Shown here in pieces: positions 59,980 through 64,000 of a stretch of DNA of 64,000 nt. The DNA is taken from assembly GCA_949710005.1 (NCBI GenBank), contig OX453284.1:6115235-6179234 (forward strand), written 5' to 3'. Every line of letters starts with the position of its first letter. The first letter of the stretch is position 1. Made by a program: the position numbers and the translations under genes. The notes below the pieces were generated by a model, which made no database searches, was not told where the DNA came from, and saw only the letters and a program-made list of their open reading frames with translations. The DNA is from Ricordea florida. Lineage: Eukaryota; Cnidaria; Anthozoa; Corallimorpharia; Ricordeidae.

Positions 59980-62900
59980 TTAGAGCATGAATTTGATCGA
60001 CTCAGCCAGACCAGAAGTTAGAGGGAACTCTTGTGATTCCTCAGACGTAAGGCTAACAACTGTATTCAGGAGATCCACAGTGTGAGACAGAGACACCATG
60101 GGACATAACAGCTTCGAGGGGTCCTGGGGAAAAAAAGGGAACAGACATAAGGGAGGGCTTGGTCATGTCAGAAAACGGCGGTTGTGATTAGCAAGAATCA
60201 CCAAAGGATAAAACAACTCGCTCACCAAACCAAAGAAAGAACTACACTTTAAACACTAGACGGCAATAGGTCTTCAAATCAGGCAATCAGTAATTTCACG
60301 CCATCGAGCGGTCTAATTAACCAAGCAAACCACACAACGAAAGGAAGATGAATACATTCCCTCCTGTCACAAACAGTGAGTCAGCTTCACTTCTAAAGGA
60401 TGCACAGTGAAACCTATCTTCACTGAACACCCTCGGGACCTCCCCTTAATAAAGGAGCCCGCTTGACCCTTTCAAGAGTGATCTCCCAAAAAGAACAGTG
60501 CAATTTAGTATATGTTGCAGTTCAATTTTTTCCTTGGTTTAAATTTTATTTTCCTCTGTTTCAAACTCATTATCATACATTACCATACCAAAAAACAAAG
60601 GAAAATAAAATATAATTTAAACCAAGGAAAAAATTGAACTACAACATATACCACACAAGTGAATAGAGGATTTCGCCCGTTCTGATTGGTTTACTCGGAG
60701 GTGATTAGCAAAGTACTATTCACCTTCGAGCAGCAGAAGAGAAACAAAACGGCCTCCCGTTTCGGTTTCTGAAGAGGAAATTATTTGAATATACGCTAGT
60801 TATTTAGCTTGTGTGGTATATACCAAAACAATTAGTCACCTCAGTGTCGGTGAGTAGTAGTGGATATTTACCTCGACTTCAGTGAATAATTGTTAACTGT
60901 GGCTAACTGTTGATGACAATCACAGAAATGATCAACTCGAACATGAATTGGTCTGACGCCAAATTCTCCAAACTAACTTAAAACCAACTGTACGGCAGTC
61001 GTTTGAGAAAATTGCTTCTCAGATCTTGGGAGTGTAACGGGTTAACAGAGGTACCACTACCCTAAGGCGATGATGTCCTCAACAGTCAGAAAGTATTTGC
61101 ATTGTTAAGACTCAACAAAGAGAATATAAGACAAGTATTTTACTTGGGACTTGATCCAGCTGCTTATCTGAGTTGGCAGGCGACTCAGTCGATTCACACG
61201 CTCACTTGACTCTGACGTGTGAAGAATCACGTGAGCAAGTCGCTGTCCCACAATTTTCAGAAGCTGTGATCCCAAACTGCGCTGATCGCGAACAGAATAC
61301 ATAGCCTGGAAACGAAGAAAGGAACATCAAGTCAAGACCACTTGAAAATGAATTATTCGTTGGTTTAAAAGAAACATTTAGGAGCGTACTGAAAAATACA
61401 ACTGACCTCCTTGGCGATTTCATCGAGTCCAGCGGAGAATAATTCACGTACATAGTGACCCTTCAGTGGGTCACTATCCATCCCAAACTGCTCTGCGAGT
61501 TTCAATACAAGTGACGGCCAATCATTGTTAGAGGTGCCAGCGGTTGTACCTGTGTTGTCATTGTCACTGTCCACTCGCCTTAGTACTTGGTGAGTAGTTT
61601 TGGAAGGGATGTTCTGCACTGCAAATGACATGGCGCGAGAGAGAAACTAGAAGAAAAGCAAAGAATTTTAATTACTCAGGACTCAGAAACCGTGGGGACG
61701 GAGTTTGCTAGGATCAGAACAGCAGAAGCTCCTATTCCATTCAACAGGATAAAACCAGGTAGAAGGAAAAACAAAACACTTGTTAAATGAGGATAAGGAG
61801 AGTTTTTTTTAAAATTGATACAAGAGCCCACCTTTTCTCTTGCTTCAATGATTGCCTTATCCACTTTGTCAGAAGACACTGAACGAGATGAGCTCAGGTC
61901 TCTCATAAATGAATCTTTGCTCTGCAACAAAACACCAAAATAAAGAATGCGAATTTTCAATGCTGAAATTAACAGACAAATCTTCACGGAAACAAATTTA
62001 AAAATAATGGACATTAAGACAAACCGAAACGAAAAGAAACATTTTGATGAAAACTATACAGAAAAACGTACAGTGCCTTACCATTGTATCAAACAACGAT
62101 AGGGGCTTTATACTTTTCATTTCAAGGCCCATTATGATCCACTGAACCGTGACCAGTTTGATATGGAGCTCTACCAGAGGCACATTACTTTGTGCCTGCT
62201 CTTGGGCCTCCGCAATGATGGACTTTACACTCCTAGGATTAAAGGTGTAAATGAGCAAAGGGAAAGGATGGGTAGCTCGGGTGTAAAATAACGAAATAAG
62301 AGTCTTAACAGAAGAAACGGGTTTTACTTACTCTTCCCCAGTGTGCCAAAAATCTTCTGTTTCCAGGGAAACTAACTCGGAGTTTTTCCAGTCGGCCTAC
62401 CAAGAAAGAAATATTTCCACTTCGTTAGATCGCTTTCAGTCAGACTGGTTTAGAGGTATGTTACTGGCTTGATACCAAGGCTAGATATTAGATCATTCCA
62501 AGAAAATTTCATCTGTTACTCCATTCCTCCACAATATCTTCAAAGGTTATCAGGATCCCGAGGGGAGAGGGGGAAGGGAAAATATGGCGCAGGTTATTCA
62601 GAAGCGGACTATAGCTAATCTACGATTATTAAGTTATTTAATAAGCCACTATAATGATATCAGTTGATTTTACCTCTGACATTAAGTCCAACAGCTGAAG
62701 TGTTGCTTTTAGAAACTGCTCAACTGCGCTGTAACTCAGCTCCACGGTCTGAACATAAACAAATAAGAAACGTGTTTGCTAGGAGTACAATAAGCGTTAA
62801 CAAATGGCTTTAACTTTGTCTGCTTGAACTGAACCCCCGCTTCGCAGTGCGAACTTACCACCATGGACCTGAATCGACAGGACGTTGAGTTTACGTTTGC

Positions 62901-63528
62901 ACAAGAGAAAGCAGATTACGAGCAGTTCTCTCCTTTTTTTGAAAACAGAGCGGAGCACGACTGTCAAGCAGAAGGCGAGGAGAAATATTTCGCTTCTTTT
63001 CTACTGTATAGACAATTCAACTATGGCTAGCTGGTCTGGTTTCAGAATTATCGTACGTTACGTCAGAGGGTGAAACCATGTTGTGCGTCCGTCATTTACA
63101 AGGCCACACTTTTTGTATTAAATTTTAGCTTTAACCTTGTTTTGAAGATGGTATTACGTGGTACAAACCTTTCGACACAGTCGATCTTTTGGAGCTTTGC
63201 CCACCTGGAAAGAACAACAAGAAAAAAGAAACATCATTGAAGCTTGAAGCAAGGTGATGTATCGCTTGACGCTTATCAAAGAATTCTAAACCGACCGGTT
63301 TTGAAGCGTCCCTTCAATATTAAGAGCAGTATTTTTCGCAATTTACGATGAAACTTTCCGCTTAGAGGAATGATAAGCGAACAACTTTGAAGTCTCAGTA
63401 CATTTTAACATTTTTGTCCTTATCAACAAGCAGAAAACGACGGACACCGTAACGAACCTTTTCCATTAGCAAAACAGTTGCTGAAACTTTTTCCTTGAAG
63501 TGCCTCTTCCATAGCATGACCACCAGAC
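59980..63528 (-). CDS. RAB3GAP2: Rab3 GTPase-activating protein non-catalytic subunit, C-terminal part; 5' end outside window
   Basis: Non-catalytic partner of RAB3GAP1; the complex acts on Rab3 and, in animals, also promotes Rab18 exchange at the ER (family knowledge). Exons in transcript order: 63528-63458, 63204-63169, 62748-62674, 62396-62335, 62232-62082, 61921-61832, 61646-61407, 61305-61144, 60123-59980. All GT-AG with consistent phases; 342 residues visible, stop TAA at 59980. Diagnostic blocks: LLMEKVGKAPKDRLCRK, a segment with IIMGLEMKSIKPLSLFD, NDWPSLVLKLAEQF with GHYVRELFSAGLDEIAKEA, and GQRLAHVILHT followed by LSRLPTQISSWIKSQDPS. These align in order with the C-terminal end of vertebrate RAB3GAP2 as I remember it. 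The first visible exon begins in phase 1, so the preceding exon lies beyond the window or unrecognised in 63529-64000. Confidence 0.92.
60512..60653. mobile_element. MITE with about 55-bp TIRs (family of 44925-45061)
   Basis: The left tatatgttgcagttcaattt, tttccttggtttaaatttta is mirrored at the right by taatttaaaccaaggaaaaa and attgaactacaacatata. It is in the last RAB3GAP2 intron (60124-61143). Confidence 0.88.
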
Positions 63529-63695
63529 CTGAAGATGTCAGAAAAGGTTGAGTGTTAATCAATAAGTCATCTTGTACCGAGATGGATAAAACTCGGTCAT
63601 GGGCCACTTAAAAGGAACTGGCCAACGAAAACAGAATAACTTAGCAAGGGAAAATGATAACTGGCCTTTGTTTATTTCAACTCTTGATTCAAGTG

Positions 63696-63981
63696 CAGGG
63701 TTCTCAATAGATTTTAAAGTAGGAGGTGATCACTGATAACGTAGGAGGCTCTTCAGCATAACGGACTCGTTACAATGTTCCACCGTGAAGGCCTGCCTCT
63801 AGTAAAATGGCGTTCATCGATCCGGTTTTGTTTGGATCACAGTGGTGCAAGAAACGAAAGAGCGATTCGGAAACACCTAAAGCAAACTTGCAGAAGAAAC
63901 AAAACAAAGCAAAGAAAAGCGACTTAAACACAAAGTAAGCGGCGATCGCTCGCCGGGTGCCGCCTTCTATTGAGAACCCTG
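63696..63981. mobile_element. hAT-like non-autonomous element with 16-bp perfect TIRs
   Basis: Begins CAGGGTTCTCAATAGA and ends with its exact inverse. The flanks caagtg (63690-63695 and 63982-63987) match over 6 bp; hAT elements normally make 8. Inside, a short plus-strand frame starts MAFIDPVLFGSQWCKKRKSD at about 63809 and runs 43 codons to a TAA, with a good donor (aaa then gtaagc) just at its end. It may be the stump of a transposase first exon. The rest of 63529-64000 shows nothing else. Confidence 0.75.
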
Positions 63982-64000
63982 CAAGTGTGGAAAGTTGATA

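Overview
The window is animal nuclear DNA, most likely from an anthozoan cnidarian (probably a stony coral). It is AT-rich, its genes are cut by many short GT-AG introns, and those introns are full of short inverted-repeat DNA transposons (MITEs) and tRNA-derived SINEs. There are no operons, prokaryotic genes or CRISPR arrays. The organism call is inference from gene structure, protein similarity and repeat style; no database was searched.

Layout. (1) 44-3369, plus: the 3' end of a Dicer gene (both RNase III domains and the dsRNA-binding domain). (2) 5238-22124, minus: a complete 24-exon DHX57 RNA helicase (1330 aa), tail-to-tail with Dicer. (3) 24410-29436, minus: a complete 10-exon ARP2 (394 aa). 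(4) about 31975-36590, minus: WDR20, cofactor of USP12/USP46. (5) 37606-57714, plus: a complete 26-exon SCFD1/Sly1 (640 aa), head-to-head with WDR20. (6) 51065-55303, minus: a single 1412-codon open frame with no recognised family, lying wholly inside SCFD1 intron 22. (7) 59980-63528, minus: the 3' part of RAB3GAP2, tail-to-tail with SCFD1. Exons were joined by eye; for genes 1, 2, 3, 5 and 7 every splice phase agrees and the three complete products have about the expected family lengths.

The genes are housekeeping or RNA-pathway functions and do not form one pathway: Dicer and DHX57 act on RNA, ARP2 nucleates branched actin, WDR20 activates deubiquitinases, SCFD1 and RAB3GAP2 serve membrane traffic. 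Introns and intergenic spaces hold many mobile elements. The clearest are two identical 134-bp elements, each with its own perfect 8-bp target duplication; an unrelated 132-bp element with the same architecture; a tandem pair of TTAA-flanked elements; a near-perfect 298-bp tandem duplication; a 73-bp minisatellite; a broken LINE; a broken retroelement tail; and a probable Crypton/DUF3504 remnant.

The most unusual item is the nested intronless membrane-anchored gene (51065-55303), which has degenerate internal repeats in its C-terminal third. I found no multi-gene system that looks new.
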